Assembly: GCA_019359015.1 (NCBI GenBank)
Contig: JAHHID010000055.1
Span: 1-51,539, forward strand
Reading direction: 5' to 3'
DNA length: 51,539 bases
From: Spirirestis rafaelensis WJT71-NPBG6
GTDB taxonomy: Bacteria; Cyanobacteriota; Cyanobacteriia; Cyanobacteriales; Nostocaceae
Part shown: positions 34,248 through 43,145 of the stretch, piece after piece
How positions within the stretch are numbered: position 1 is the stretch's first letter
Layout: every line of letters begins with the position of its first letter
Notes under the pieces: model-generated
Database searches by the model: none
What the model saw: only the letters and a program-made list of their open reading frames with translations
What the model was told of the DNA's origin: nothing
Position numbers and translations under genes: made by a program

Positions 34248-36131
34248 ATGTGCGGCATCGTTGGTTATATCGGCACTCAAGCAGCGACAGAAATTTTGCT
34301 CTCTGGGCTGGAAAAACTCGAGTATAGGGGTTACGATTCCGCCGGAATCGCTACTATTTGGGAAGGTGAGGTTAATTGCGTCCGCGCCAAAGGCAAACTG
34401 CATAACCTACGTTCCAAACTAGAAGCCGTCGAAGCCCCGGCACAAATTGGTATTGGTCACACTCGCTGGGCAACTCATGGTAAGCCAGAAGAGTATAATG
34501 CTCATCCGCACATGGATACAGCAATGCGGGTGGCGGTGGTGCAAAATGGCATTATTGAAAACTACCGCGAGTTACGCCAGGATCTCAAACAAAAAGGCTA
34601 CGTGTTTCGTTCCGAAACCGATACGGAAGTAATTCCCCATTTAATCGCGGAATTCTTAAAAAATCCCCCCTCTTCCCAGCTCGCACAGTGTTCCTCTCCC
34701 TTCTTCGAGGCAGTGCGTCAAGCTGTGAATAAACTCAAAGGGGCATTTGCGATCGCCTGCGTTTGTGCTGACTTTCCCGATGAACTAATCGCCATTCGAC
34801 AACAAGCACCGCTGGTGATTGGTTTTGGTCAAGGCGAATTTTTCTGCGCTTCGGATACGCCGGCGATCGTTTCTCATACCCGTGCGGTGCTAACCCTGGA
34901 AAATGGCGAAATGGCACGCCTGACACCTTTAGGGGTGGAAATATATAACTTTGCTGGTGACAGGTTGAAAAAACAACCGCGCTTACTCAACTTGAGTCCC
35001 ATGATGGTAGAAAAGCAGGGATTCAAGCACTTCATGCTCAAGGAAATCTACGAGCAACCGGGAGTAGTCAGGGCTTGTTTAGAAGCTTACTTTACAAATG
35101 ATATAAATGCGCCGATTAATTTAAGCTTACCAGCAGAATTTTACGATGATTTAGAGCAAATTCAAATCCTCGCTTGCGGTACTAGTTGGCATGCTGCTTT
35201 AATCGGTAAATATTTAATTGAACAATTGGCAGGAATTCCTACACAGGTGCAGTATGCTTCTGAGTTTCGCTATGCACCATCACCTTTAACAGCAAATACT
35301 CTCACAATTGGCGTAACTCAATCTGGCGAAACTGCTGATACACTAGCAGCTTTAGCAATGGAAAAAGAACGCCGCAGCGCTTTAGAACTTAAGTATCAAC
35401 CGCGACTGCTGGGAATTACCAATCGCCCAGAAAGCACCTTGGGTGAAATGGTATCTCAGATTATCAATATCCACGGGGGGCTAGAAATTGGCGTAGCGGC
35501 AACGAAAACTTTTATCGCCCAACTGATGGCATTTTACGCCTTAGCTTTGGATTTAGCTTATCGTCGTCAAACAATTTCTCCCGACAAATTAGAGGACATT
35601 ATTAACTCTTTGCGACAGATTCCGAAAGAAATTGAAGCAACTTTGGAAAGACAAGAAAATTTAATTGAACAGTTAGCGCACGACTTTGCGGAAACCACAG
35701 ATTTTATTTTTGTGGGTAGGGGAATTAACTTTCCCATTGCTTTAGAAGGAGCGTTGAAATTAAAAGAAGTCAGCTACATTCACGCTGAAGGCTATCCAGC
35801 CGGAGAAATGAAACATGGTCCGATCGCCTTATTAGATGCGAAAGTACCAGTAGTAGCGATCGCTATGCCTGGTAATGTTTACGAAAAGGTGCTTTCTAAC
35901 GCTCAAGAAGCAAAAGCCAGAGATTCGCGGTTAATTGGTGTGACTCCCGTCAACGATGGTGAAGCAGCGGAAATTTTTAACGACTTGCTCCCCGTCTCCA
36001 ACGTGGATGAATTACTTTCGCCAATCCTAACTGTAATTCCTTTGCAATTATTGGCTTATCATATTGCAGCGCGACGTGGTTTGGATGTCGATCAGCCCAG
36101 AAATTTAGCCAAGTCAGTAACGGTTGAGTAA
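34248..36131 (+). CDS. glmS: glutamine-fructose-6-phosphate aminotransferase (isomerizing)
   Basis: GlmS makes glucosamine-6-phosphate, the first step to peptidoglycan and lipopolysaccharide amino sugars. The 627-residue protein has the N-terminal nucleophile Cys after Met (MCGIVGYIG), EYRGYDSAGIAT, the glutaminase motif GHTRWATHGKPEEYNAHPHM, and two SIS domains (ILACGTSWHAALIGKYLIEQ, SGETADTLAAL, FVGRGINFPIALEGALKLKE, EGYPAGEMKHGP). It ends PRNLAKSVTVE, which is the conserved tail whose DNA TnsD-type proteins recognise in attTn7. The transposon-end repeats begin 9 bp after its stop codon. Confidence 0.98.
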   Translation: MCGIVGYIGTQAATEILLSGLEKLEYRGYDSAGIATIWEGEVNCVRAKGKLHNLRSKLEAVEAPAQIGIGHTRWATHGKPEEYNAHPHMDTAMRVAVVQNGIIENYRELRQDLKQKGYVFRSETDTEVIPHLIAEFLKNPPSSQLAQCSSPFFEAVRQAVNKLKGAFAIACVCADFPDELIAIRQQAPLVIGFGQGEFFCASDTPAIVSHTRAVLTLENGEMARLTPLGVEIYNFAGDRLKKQPRLLNLSPMMVEKQGFKHFMLKEIYEQPGVVRACLEAYFTNDINAPINLSLPAEFYDDLEQIQILACGTSWHAALIGKYLIEQLAGIPTQVQYASEFRYAPSPLTANTLTIGVTQSGETADTLAALAMEKERRSALELKYQPRLLGITNRPESTLGEMVSQIINIHGGLEIGVAATKTFIAQLMAFYALALDLAYRRQTISPDKLEDIINSLRQIPKEIEATLERQENLIEQLAHDFAETTDFIFVGRGINFPIALEGALKLKEVSYIHAEGYPAGEMKHGPIALLDAKVPVVAIAMPGNVYEKVLSNAQEAKARDSRLIGVTPVNDGEAAEIFNDLLPVSNVDELLSPILTVIPLQLLAYHIAARRGLDVDQPRNLAKSVTVE

Positions 36132-36220
36132 AATAATACTGTGGAGAAATAATAATGTGGAGGAATAATAAAGTTGGAAAATAAATAAAAAAGTCGTATA
36201 ACAAATAAAAAAGTTGTACA

Positions 36221-36388
36221 ATTTGTCCTGTGGGTGGATATGCAAGCATCTACAGGACCTTTTTATGTCTAGAAGCAAACGAGACTGGACAACAAGCCAA
36301 GTTTGAGCGCTACAGAAAGGAAAGTCTAGGTCACGATGCACTCTTGTCAATGCGATCGCAAGCCTCATACCTTACAACAATAGCTTAA
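36221..36388 (+). pseudogene. possible coding remnant inside the Tn7-like element
   Basis: One frame is open from 36209 to a TAA at 36386-36388. Its last 40 codons look protein-like: LEANETGQQAKFERYRKESL, then GHDALLSMRSQASYLTTIA. There is no start codon with a ribosome binding site, and the frame begins inside the transposon-end repeats. It may be the 3' end of a cargo or transposition gene left after internal deletion. I cannot assign a family. Confidence 0.3.
36225..36264 (+). terminator. probable terminator after glmS
   Basis: GTCCTGT and ACAGGAC pair around a 20-base loop that is itself partly palindromic (GATATGCAAGCATC) and are followed by CTTTTTAT. It sits inside the transposon-end array, 94 bp past the glmS stop. 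Confidence 0.5.
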
Positions 36389-37312
36389 AACCTCTGCCTA
36401 TTAAGCTTTCGTAAAATTGTACAACTTTTTTATTTGTTAATTTTAGTAATTTTAGATAAATGGTACAACTTTATTTTTTATTGCTCGTACTATTAGCGAT
36501 GAAATAATAAGGTTTTCAGATGCTAAAATTGTATGATTTTTTTATTGATATACAGAGATTTGTAGATCAATAAAACGGTTCAACAATAGATAAAACGGTT
36601 GAACAATAACCCCGGAAATAGTACGATTGGATTAATAGAGATGTGCGATCGCTTTCAAGGGTTGTTTTTTATGGTTAGGTGCTTAACAGTTTTTAATATG
36701 GAAGCTTTAGGGGCGATCGCATAATTCACTTTGACTTACTCTTTATGAGCTTCGATGCGATACTCTTTCAGAGTCACTTCGTGAACGCACAGAAGAGCAA
36801 AAGTAGATTTGCGGGTGAGGTTTGCGCCAAGACGGCGGCGATCGCAGCATTACCCATTATTTTTTGCTTGTACAGATGTGCTAATCCGCCATGCCTATCT
36901 TAAGCCCTGGCTCAAAAAGACTATTATGTAAGGCTTTGAAGCAATTTTCCAACTTTTTTATTTTAAATTTGGCTGAAAATATCAAAATGGCAAAGTTATT
37001 TTCCAACTTTTTTATTTGTTTACAGCGATCGCATAACATTGTGCCGCAGCAGAACGTCTCAACTTAATCTTGAACTTATTGAGCTATCCCAAACCTTTAT
37101 GAGTAAAGAGTTTACAGAATTGTTTAACCGTTTTATTCGATTTTTTTGCTGAAAACCAAGTCTACTACAGAGAGTGCGCTTAAATTGTTCAACCGTTTTA
37201 TTCTGTAACCCACGATAAATTAAGCATTTGAGTGGCAAAAATTGTTCAACCGAATTATTCGTCTACATGAGAAGCCCGCGCTGTACACGCAAGTGTTAGC
37301 GTTGGGAGGATG

Positions 37313-38617
37313 TCACACTATACGGTTAGGAATGCCCCTCATGTCAGATACGCTATATCTAGCTCTATTAGCTTGAATGACTTGCTCAATGATATTGGCT
37401 GCTCTTGCCACGCCACCTGAAACTTGAATTGACTGCTGAATCCTCCGTGCATTCTTTGTGTATGATTTTTCTGTCAATACTCGCTCAATTGCTAATCTTA
37501 AACTGGACATATTGAGTTTCGGTAGAGAAAGTACTTCTCCCACTCCTGTCGAGCGAATTCGAGCGCCAGTTCCAGGCTGTTCAAAAGTAATAGGAATTGC
37601 TACCAGAGGTACGCCATAGCTTAGGGAATCCAATGTTGTATTCATACCTCCATGAGTAACTGTAAGACTAGCTTTCGCCAGGATGTCCGGTTGGGGAGCA
37701 TACTCGACCACTAACGGGGAACCAGGTAGCGATCGCACTGCTTCTGCATTCATCCCACCTCCATGCGAAATTACCAATTGTACATCCAGTCCAACGCATG
37801 CAGCAGCAATACAATGAAATACTGATTGTTTAGTATTCTGCACGCTTCCTAAAGAGGCATAAATCATTGGCTGTCCGGTTAACTTCTCATATGGAAACTG
37901 AACCAATGGTGCTGAAGGATTTCGTAATGAACCCACATAATGGAGATGTGATGGCAAGTCGGGAATAGGAAACTCAAACGCTACAGGCTGTTGACTAATA
38001 TGGGCAAGTCGTGAATTGGAAGCGTAAATATGGCGGTAGTCGGGCAACTTCCACTCTTTGCGGTAATGATTAATTGCTCGTAAAATCGGTTGACAGCTGC
38101 GATCCAACAGCGAATACGCTATTTGATTGCGGATCTTTGCCCACTGTGTATTCTGGTAACTCCAAGAAGTAAAGAAAGGTGGAACATCGGCTCGGCGGTG
38201 AATTACCTGAGCGGAAGAAACACAAATAAACGGGAGGTCGAGATATTCCGCCACTGTCTCGCCAGCGGGTTCGAGTTGATCTACTAGCAAGGCTTCAATA
38301 CCTGTCGCTGCGATCGCCTTGGGTGCATCTTGGCAAACTATTTCAACCATTTGCTGGCAAAAGTCGAGGGAGTAACGTAGCGCTTCCAGAGCGCTTAACT
38401 TACCCAATTGAGCAAAGGTTTCAGCGATTGAGCCAGGTCGATAAATGGTTTGTCCAATAGGATAAAAATTTACCCCCTCTAATTGCACCTTAAATTCTAA
38501 ATCTGGGATTTGTAAAAAGGTTACCTGATGACCGCGCGATTGGAGTTCTCTAGCTAATGCAGCTAGGGGATTCAGGTGTCCGGGATAGGGAGGACAAATA
38601 ATACCAAAGTGAGTCAT
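37313..38617 (-). CDS. UGT-type glycosyltransferase (GT1, MGT/CrtX-like)
   Basis: The 434-residue protein has the GT-B N-terminal sugar-transferase start (GIICPPYPGHLNPLAALARE with the catalytic-type His after P-G) and the C-terminal donor-binding signature YAPQPDILAKASLTVTHGGM, then NTTLDSLSYGVPLVAIPITF and EQPGTGARI. The His-Gly-Gly-x-Asn and Pro-x-x-x-x-Gln parts bind the nucleotide sugar. It may glycosylate a lipid, carotenoid or other small molecule. It is the first gene beyond the transposon ends and points toward them. Confidence 0.88.
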   Translation of the reverse strand: MTHFGIICPPYPGHLNPLAALARELQSRGHQVTFLQIPDLEFKVQLEGVNFYPIGQTIYRPGSIAETFAQLGKLSALEALRYSLDFCQQMVEIVCQDAPKAIAATGIEALLVDQLEPAGETVAEYLDLPFICVSSAQVIHRRADVPPFFTSWSYQNTQWAKIRNQIAYSLLDRSCQPILRAINHYRKEWKLPDYRHIYASNSRLAHISQQPVAFEFPIPDLPSHLHYVGSLRNPSAPLVQFPYEKLTGQPMIYASLGSVQNTKQSVFHCIAAACVGLDVQLVISHGGGMNAEAVRSLPGSPLVVEYAPQPDILAKASLTVTHGGMNTTLDSLSYGVPLVAIPITFEQPGTGARIRSTGVGEVLSLPKLNMSSLRLAIERVLTEKSYTKNARRIQQSIQVSGGVARAANIIEQVIQANRARYSVSDMRGIPNRIV

Positions 38618-38814
38618 AGATTGGTTAAACTTGAGTCAATAAATGTTTAATAGATTCGCTCAGTCCGAGAGAAATATAAGAGTGCTCACTACTTTTGAAA
38701 ATATTGCGGTATTATCTTCTCAAAAACTTAAGTGAGTCGATTGCACGACGAGTATCAGGTGATGAGATTGAGAGTTTTTGGATTTTTGCAAGATATGTAT
38801 TGGCAATCAAACAG

Positions 38815-39351
38815 TTAGCTCGCACTTTCTTGCACTTTCTTCAGGTACTGACGAATTCCTTCACTCATTTGTTGGAAATTAGGTGTAATCTGTTTTACTA
38901 ATGAATTCTCAACGATACGGGCGATCGCCACTGTTAACTGCTGTGGTGTACCCTTTATCTGCTGCGGGTCAATGACTAGTTCGCCCCGGCTCTGGATTAG
39001 CGTTCCTTTATCATCTTCCAGAAAGTGATTTTTGCCTGTACAGTGAACTGCTTCAGTAAAGGCGTGGGTTTTGATGTGCCAACTAGTTGTATATTCCAAA
39101 TTATTCCAAATAGAATCTTCTGTCCAATTGAGTAAATCTTCGCTTAAGAAAGCACGGGCTAATGCTGGAATATTGGCACCACCATACCACTCATGTACTA
39201 GGTATAAAAGTCCATCTTGCTCTTGCCTTGATTTGAACACAATTTGTCTGACCTTTGACATGTAGGGCACAAGTTCCGTTAGCTTGTCTCGATAAGTGGC
39301 ATAAACCAAAGGACGAGGAAAGGGGATATGAGCATCGATAGAAATCAACAT
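38815..39351 (-). CDS. START/SRPBCC-like protein
   Basis: The 178-residue protein starts MLISIDAHIPFPRPLVYATY, a usual opening of SRPBCC (polyketide-cyclase/dehydrase-like) lipid- or ligand-binding folds. It continues with strands such as LLYLVHEWYGGANIPALARA and WNNLEYTTSWHIKTHAFTEA, and a C-terminal helix (ITPNFQQMSEGIRQYLKKVQ). The ligand is unknown. An upstream in-frame start at 39384 is possible but less fitting. It lies 198 bp upstream of the glycosyltransferase on the same strand, so both may serve one small-molecule pathway (inference). Confidence 0.68.
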   Translation of the reverse strand: MLISIDAHIPFPRPLVYATYRDKLTELVPYMSKVRQIVFKSRQEQDGLLYLVHEWYGGANIPALARAFLSEDLLNWTEDSIWNNLEYTTSWHIKTHAFTEAVHCTGKNHFLEDDKGTLIQSRGELVIDPQQIKGTPQQLTVAIARIVENSLVKQITPNFQQMSEGIRQYLKKVQESAS

Positions 39352-39671
39352 GGAAAGTCCTGCGGTAACGCACGTTGGTAACACAAAGCCTTATTTAGGT
39401 TGTAGTCAAGAAAGCTTTCAGTTGCTTCTATCAAAGTGGATAGTTACCGCTTTATTCCCAACCAGCAGCCTAAAGCTACGATAAAAGACTTAACTGGGCG
39501 TTGTGCCCGAAAGTTTATCAAGTTTCCTTTTTACATAGTCGGCTATTATTTTTATTTTCAAAACATAGCTTTTAATTTTTCCTAATTTATCTAGTTTTTA
39601 TTAGTAGCTTTAGATATATTTGATTGAAAATTTTCAATTAAATTAACTAGACAAATCTTAGCCAATAAATA
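39352..39671. other. AT-rich intergenic region
   Basis: No gene, strong hairpin or repeat is seen in these 320 bp. They contain the upstream region of the START-like gene. Confidence 0.3.
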
Positions 39672-39776
39672 CTAAGTTTTATCTATGAGCGGGTCGTAGT
39701 CTTGGGCAGTACCTCTTAGTGGATGAGCCGCTTCATGTAATGCATCAGTTAGCTGTGTTGCTGCTGCATCTGACAT
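39672..39776 (-). pseudogene. N-terminal fragment of an erythromycin-esterase-like gene
   Basis: Thirty-four residues, MSDAAATQLTDALHEAAHPL then RGTAQDYDPLIDKT, end at a TAG (39672-39674). The words AAHPLRGTAQDYDPLID match the start of erythromycin-esterase/succinoglycan-type proteins, which are normally about 400 or more residues and continue with a G-D-A-R-x-V-L-x-G-E segment. Nothing of that follows, so only the 5' end remains. Confidence 0.6.
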
Positions 39777-40028
39777 GATAATTAGTTATTCAAAAGTTTG
39801 TGTTCTTGACTATGATTTTAGATGCTGTAAAACGAGCGGGAGTTTTAGCACAATAGCAGGTAATAAATTAGCGTGCTTTCAAATTCCTGTTGTTATACTT
39901 TTATCTTAAAATTCACTAAGTATAGTATCGTCTTACTATAGTTGTGTAATTTAAAGTATAAGCTTGCCGAAAGGTTGAATTTAGTTTGAATTTTAGGTGT
40001 AAATCACGACACAATTAAGCATTAATGC

Positions 40029-40190
40029 TCATAAGCAAAAAATCTCTTCGGCACTTGATGGATGAATACCAATATTTTTCTTAAAGTCATTTTTGGTAGC
40101 ACCTAATTTTATAGCTACAGCAATGCTTTGAATAATTTCTGATGCTGATTCACCCATCATATGAGCGCCCAAAACTCGCGTAAAAGTCAG
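40029..40190 (-). pseudogene. C-terminal fragment of a glutathione-reductase-like flavoenzyme
   Basis: The frame ending at TGA 40029-40031 reads [40 protein letters not shown] and [10 protein letters not shown]. This is the dimerisation end of the pyridine-nucleotide disulfide oxidoreductases, with the catalytic His in GIHPSSAEE. The FAD and NADPH domains are absent: upstream of about 40190 the frame meets a TGA. It is a remnant left after deletion. The space between this and the esterase fragment (39777-40028) shows nothing else. Confidence 0.75.
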
Positions 40191-40265
40191 AGGATATCAA
40201 ACATTTCAGCCGAATTTACTAGCAGTTGTGGCAATAAAGAATGCTGGGTAGGTAAGAAGGAATCG

Positions 40266-41102
40266 TTAATTTCCGTTCGGTGCTGGTTGAGTAAACCACT
40301 TCATAGCTCTTTGGGCGATCGCGCTCGGAACTGTGTGTAACCCGTTGAACTCAAGGTACTGGACATCATAGTCTGCTTGTCTTAACTGCTGCACAATCGG
40401 GCGACTGCACCGTTCAATCGGCAACACCGTATCCCACTTTCCATGAGAGATGAACAGACGCGGTGTCCCGGATTGTCTAGCAGGAGCCATGAATCCGGGT
40501 GAAAAGGCAATAATGTGGTTAAACAGGTCGCCATTGGTAATGCCAACCGAAAGGGCGTAGGAAGCACCATCAGAGAAACCAGCGATCGCTACCTGGTTCG
40601 GATCGATAGCGTAATGACTGAAAGTTTGTGCTAGTGCCCGTTCGATAAAGGCAATATCAGGACCGTAGCCACCCCGAATAATATCCCAAGTTTGTTGGCG
40701 TGAGTCTACTGCTAACAGAATTGTCCCAAAGGGATTTGCCAGATGACGGAGGATTTTCAGCGCACCCTCCGCATCGCCTCCTGCTCCATGCAATATCAAC
40801 ACTAGTGGAGCCGGCTGATCTGCCCGATAGGTTTTGGGTACATAGACAAAACCATCTCGCTGTTCATGCAGTCCTAGTGGGTGTAACCCCGCCAAAGCGC
40901 TTGTTGTCGGGCGAGTTGGGCGGGACAACAACCGTCCTTCAGTAGCTCTTGAATCAACCTGCTTTGAGCTTTCCATAACTAATAAGTTCCTCTTCTGGCA
41001 ATTGGATAGTTGAGAGACAGCGAGCGGTAAAATCATGCCTGCTAGCCCAAACCGCAGTAGTTGCCGTCGTGTCCAGTAAGGAGGATTGTTGTTTTGTCTC
41101 AT
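40266..41102 (-). CDS. Tat-type exported alpha/beta hydrolase (LpqC/PHB-depolymerase-like)
   Basis: The 278-residue protein has a twin-arginine leader (TRRQLLRFGLAGMILPLAVS, followed by a Cys that could be lipidated). The hydrolase domain has LVLILHGAGGDAEGALKILR (oxyanion), the nucleophile motif AIAGFSDGASYALSVG, SHGKWDTVLPIERC (acid Asp) and FNGLHTVPSA (His). It probably acts on an ester outside the cytoplasmic membrane; the substrate is unknown. The ATG at 41102 is preferred over a TTG at 41123. HIP1 lies at the start. Confidence 0.82.
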   Translation of the reverse strand: MRQNNNPPYWTRRQLLRFGLAGMILPLAVSQLSNCQKRNLLVMESSKQVDSRATEGRLLSRPTRPTTSALAGLHPLGLHEQRDGFVYVPKTYRADQPAPLVLILHGAGGDAEGALKILRHLANPFGTILLAVDSRQQTWDIIRGGYGPDIAFIERALAQTFSHYAIDPNQVAIAGFSDGASYALSVGITNGDLFNHIIAFSPGFMAPARQSGTPRLFISHGKWDTVLPIERCSRPIVQQLRQADYDVQYLEFNGLHTVPSAIAQRAMKWFTQPAPNGN

Positions 41103-41381
41103 GGCGATCGCCTCAATCAGCAACTACCTGACACTACACCGGAGGATCTAACCGTCCTGGTGCTGAGAAATGAGGTTTGGGAGTTTGTCCGGGGGAAGTA
41201 GGGCTTTTGTGGTTCTCGCGAGCCAGGTGGTTCCGGCGTGGGTAGCTTCGGTGGATAAGGCAGTTCTAAGGTAGGACTTTCGGTTTCGGAATTGATTTTT
41301 CTTTGATACTTGGCGAATTAAGATTGCAAAAAATTCTCTTTTAAGCAATCCGTCCATGCAGCTACTTCAATAAGATGTCAA
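41103..41381. other. intergenic region
   Basis: A 69-codon open frame on the minus strand is present, but no start signal or family supports it. No repeats are evident. Confidence 0.3.
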
Positions 41382-42404
41382 TTAAATTTGTGCCCCGTTT
41401 TTGAACACTTGCGTTGCCACTACTCCTAATGCTGCCACTCCCAAGCTGAAGAGTGTACCCCACTTTACCCTTGGATGAGTTTCTAACCAGGTAGAGATGC
41501 TTGCCTGTGCCTTTTCGCTAAAATCTCCCTCAACGCGATCAAAGTCCGAGATAGGCTCAAATAGATTGTCTGGAGCATCTTCTGGCTTTGGTTCTGTTGT
41601 CTTTTGTAACTTAAAACCAGCTTGCAGTAGCAAAGTATCCATCAAGCGTGGTGATAACCGTTGGGTGAAATTCATTACTTGCCCAGCATCGCCAACGATG
41701 ATGTCACGGGTTGGATGTTCAGCAACATAAACAATAGCGTCCGCAACAGCCTGCGGTTGATATATTGGTGGCAGACCTTGTGGTTTAACGCCCAGCTTAG
41801 TGCGGGATTTGTTAAACATAGGCGTGTTAATCGAGGCTGGCATCACATTAGTGACGTTAATAGGTAATTTTTCGTGCATCAATTCAACCCGCAAAGCTTC
41901 TAGAAAGCCATCTATTCCATGTTTGGATGCACCATAAGCACTATGAAATGGAAATGAACGCTTGGCTTCCACTGAAGAAACATGAATTAGCGATCCCCGA
42001 CCTTCGCGTTTAAGATGAGGTAATGCTGCCATTGCCCCGTGTACCTGTCCGATCAAATTGACATCGATAACGCGTTTAAATTCTTCTGGCGTTGTTTGCT
42101 CAAAAGTTGCATAGAGATTGACAGCAGCGCAGTGTACCCAGCTATCCAGGCGTCCGTAAATTTGAATTGCCTTATCTGCTATTGCCTTGACTTGCTCAAA
42201 CTCGGATACATCCGCAGTTACGGCAACAACTTTACCGCCGATTTGAGAGATTTCATCCACTAAGGATTCTAGTCCTGGTTGACTGCGGGCAGACACAACT
42301 AGCGATGCACCTTTTTTGGCAAACAGCAGCGCAGTTTCTCGCCCGATGCCACTTGAAGCTCCTACGACTGCAACAACCTGCTGATTTATCGGCTTTAATT
42401 CCAT
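41382..42404 (-). CDS. SDR family oxidoreductase with C-terminal membrane tail
   Basis: The 340-residue protein has the NAD(P) motif VAVVGASSGIGRETALLFAK, VTADVSEFEQV, the catalytic Ser in LIHVSSVEAKRS and Y-x-x-x-K in AYGASKHGIDGFLEALRVEL. The C-terminal region after residue 260 has an acidic stretch (EPISDFDRVEGDFSEK) and ends in a hydrophobic helix (GTLFSLGVAALGVVATQVFK), a possible tail anchor. The ATG at 42404 follows AAAGGAG. It resembles the SDR part of the fused protein at 46253. The substrate is unknown. Confidence 0.87.
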   Translation of the reverse strand: MELKPINQQVVAVVGASSGIGRETALLFAKKGASLVVSARSQPGLESLVDEISQIGGKVVAVTADVSEFEQVKAIADKAIQIYGRLDSWVHCAAVNLYATFEQTTPEEFKRVIDVNLIGQVHGAMAALPHLKREGRGSLIHVSSVEAKRSFPFHSAYGASKHGIDGFLEALRVELMHEKLPINVTNVMPASINTPMFNKSRTKLGVKPQGLPPIYQPQAVADAIVYVAEHPTRDIIVGDAGQVMNFTQRLSPRLMDTLLLQAGFKLQKTTEPKPEDAPDNLFEPISDFDRVEGDFSEKAQASISTWLETHPRVKWGTLFSLGVAALGVVATQVFKNGAQI

Positions 42405-42983
42405 TGCTTCTACTCCTTTATTGTCCAAATGTCTATAAGTCAAAGTTGAGGAAATACTATGTACTCACAATGTCTTTTAATTGCGTTTCAGATGAACTAT
42501 TTAGTTATTTTATTAAATGGATTTTATTAATATTTAGAGTGTGATACTGGTACTTAAAGAAGATTGTTATAAACTAAAAATACTTGATTTAAAAGAAGTT
42601 TTTTTCACTTTACTTATTTTTATTTTTGTTCAGAAATGAATTTCTAACTTTCAGTAAAGTTTCGCTATATTTAAGGGCTAATCATTCATAATAGCAAATT
42701 AAACATAATACTTTCAATCAATCTAGCACTTGCCTTTTTGACAAAAACTCTTTCAAAAGTTTGAATTTATTTAAAGAATGATTGTGGTAATTAATACAAA
42801 TTAAGAATAAGCCCAAAATATTAAATGATAAAGCCATTGGAAGGTTAAATTTTTGTTATTTACTTAAATATTGAATTTGACAAAAAATTTCTCTCCTGCT
42901 AGAGGCATATATTAACTCTACTTTGTCAGTCTATGGAGAGTAAAATATTAGGCTTATTCTAAACCTCAGGTATGAAGAAAGCA
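42405..42983. other. AT-rich intergenic region
   Basis: No gene or clear repeat is visible; the base composition is strongly AT-rich. It includes the upstream region of the SDR gene. Confidence 0.3.
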
Positions 42984-43145
42984 TTATTCATCATCTACTT
43001 GTTGAGTTATGTCAACTCTATAGCAATCAATCGTTACCTGCCTTAATATTTCTGCATGATTTGCAACTACTAAAACGCGAGAATCGTCATCGGTACTATT
43101 TGTTAAAAATAAAATAGTTTCCCAACTTTTTGTCTTGTAGCTCAT
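42984..43145 (-). CDS. small (53-residue) hypothetical protein
   Basis: An ATG at 43143-43145 opens a 53-codon frame: MSYKTKSWETILFLTNSTDD, DSRVLVVANHAEILRQVTID, CYRVDITQQVDDE. It has alternating beta-strand-like hydrophobic patterns and a normal codon look. No strong ribosome binding site is seen, and the family is unknown. It is reported with low confidence because other evidence is lacking. Confidence 0.35.
   Translation of the reverse strand: MSYKTKSWETILFLTNSTDDDSRVLVVANHAEILRQVTIDCYRVDITQQVDDE

Larger units (their letters stand above)
36140..37267. mobile_element. stacked Tn7-like transposon ends at the glmS attachment site
   Basis: About 14 related ~20-25 bp repeats occupy this gap. 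Packed, outward from glmS: 36140 (TGTGGAGAAATAATAA), 36156 (TGTGGAGGAATAATAAAGTT), 36181 and 36201. Opposite orientation, spaced: 36413, 36461 and 36525, ending in TACA at 36554. Packed: TGTAGATCAATAAAACGGTT at 36561 and 36585. Opposite and spaced: 36943 and 36997, ending in TACA at 37024; then 37118, 37182 and 37237, ending in TCTACA at 37267. This resembles the packed right ends and spaced left ends (TnsB sites) of Tn7. The TGTGG start at 36156 lies 25 nt past the glmS stop, as in attTn7. No tns or cas gene is inside, and no clear 5-bp target duplication is found. Confidence 0.7.

Noticed and set aside
36140-37267. Repeats considered as a degenerate CRISPR array
   Set aside because: Copies lie in both orientations with irregular spacing and end in TGT/ACA termini, which fits transposon ends and not CRISPR.
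36135-37272. 5-bp target-site duplication around the Tn7-like ends
   Set aside because: Flanks of the candidate outer ends (AATAC or AATAA on the left; GAGAT, GCGAT or TGAGA on the right) do not match, so no simple single insertion can be claimed.
41148-41357. 69-residue open frame between esterase and SDR genes
   Set aside because: No ribosome binding site, no domain and a Thr/Leu-rich random look.
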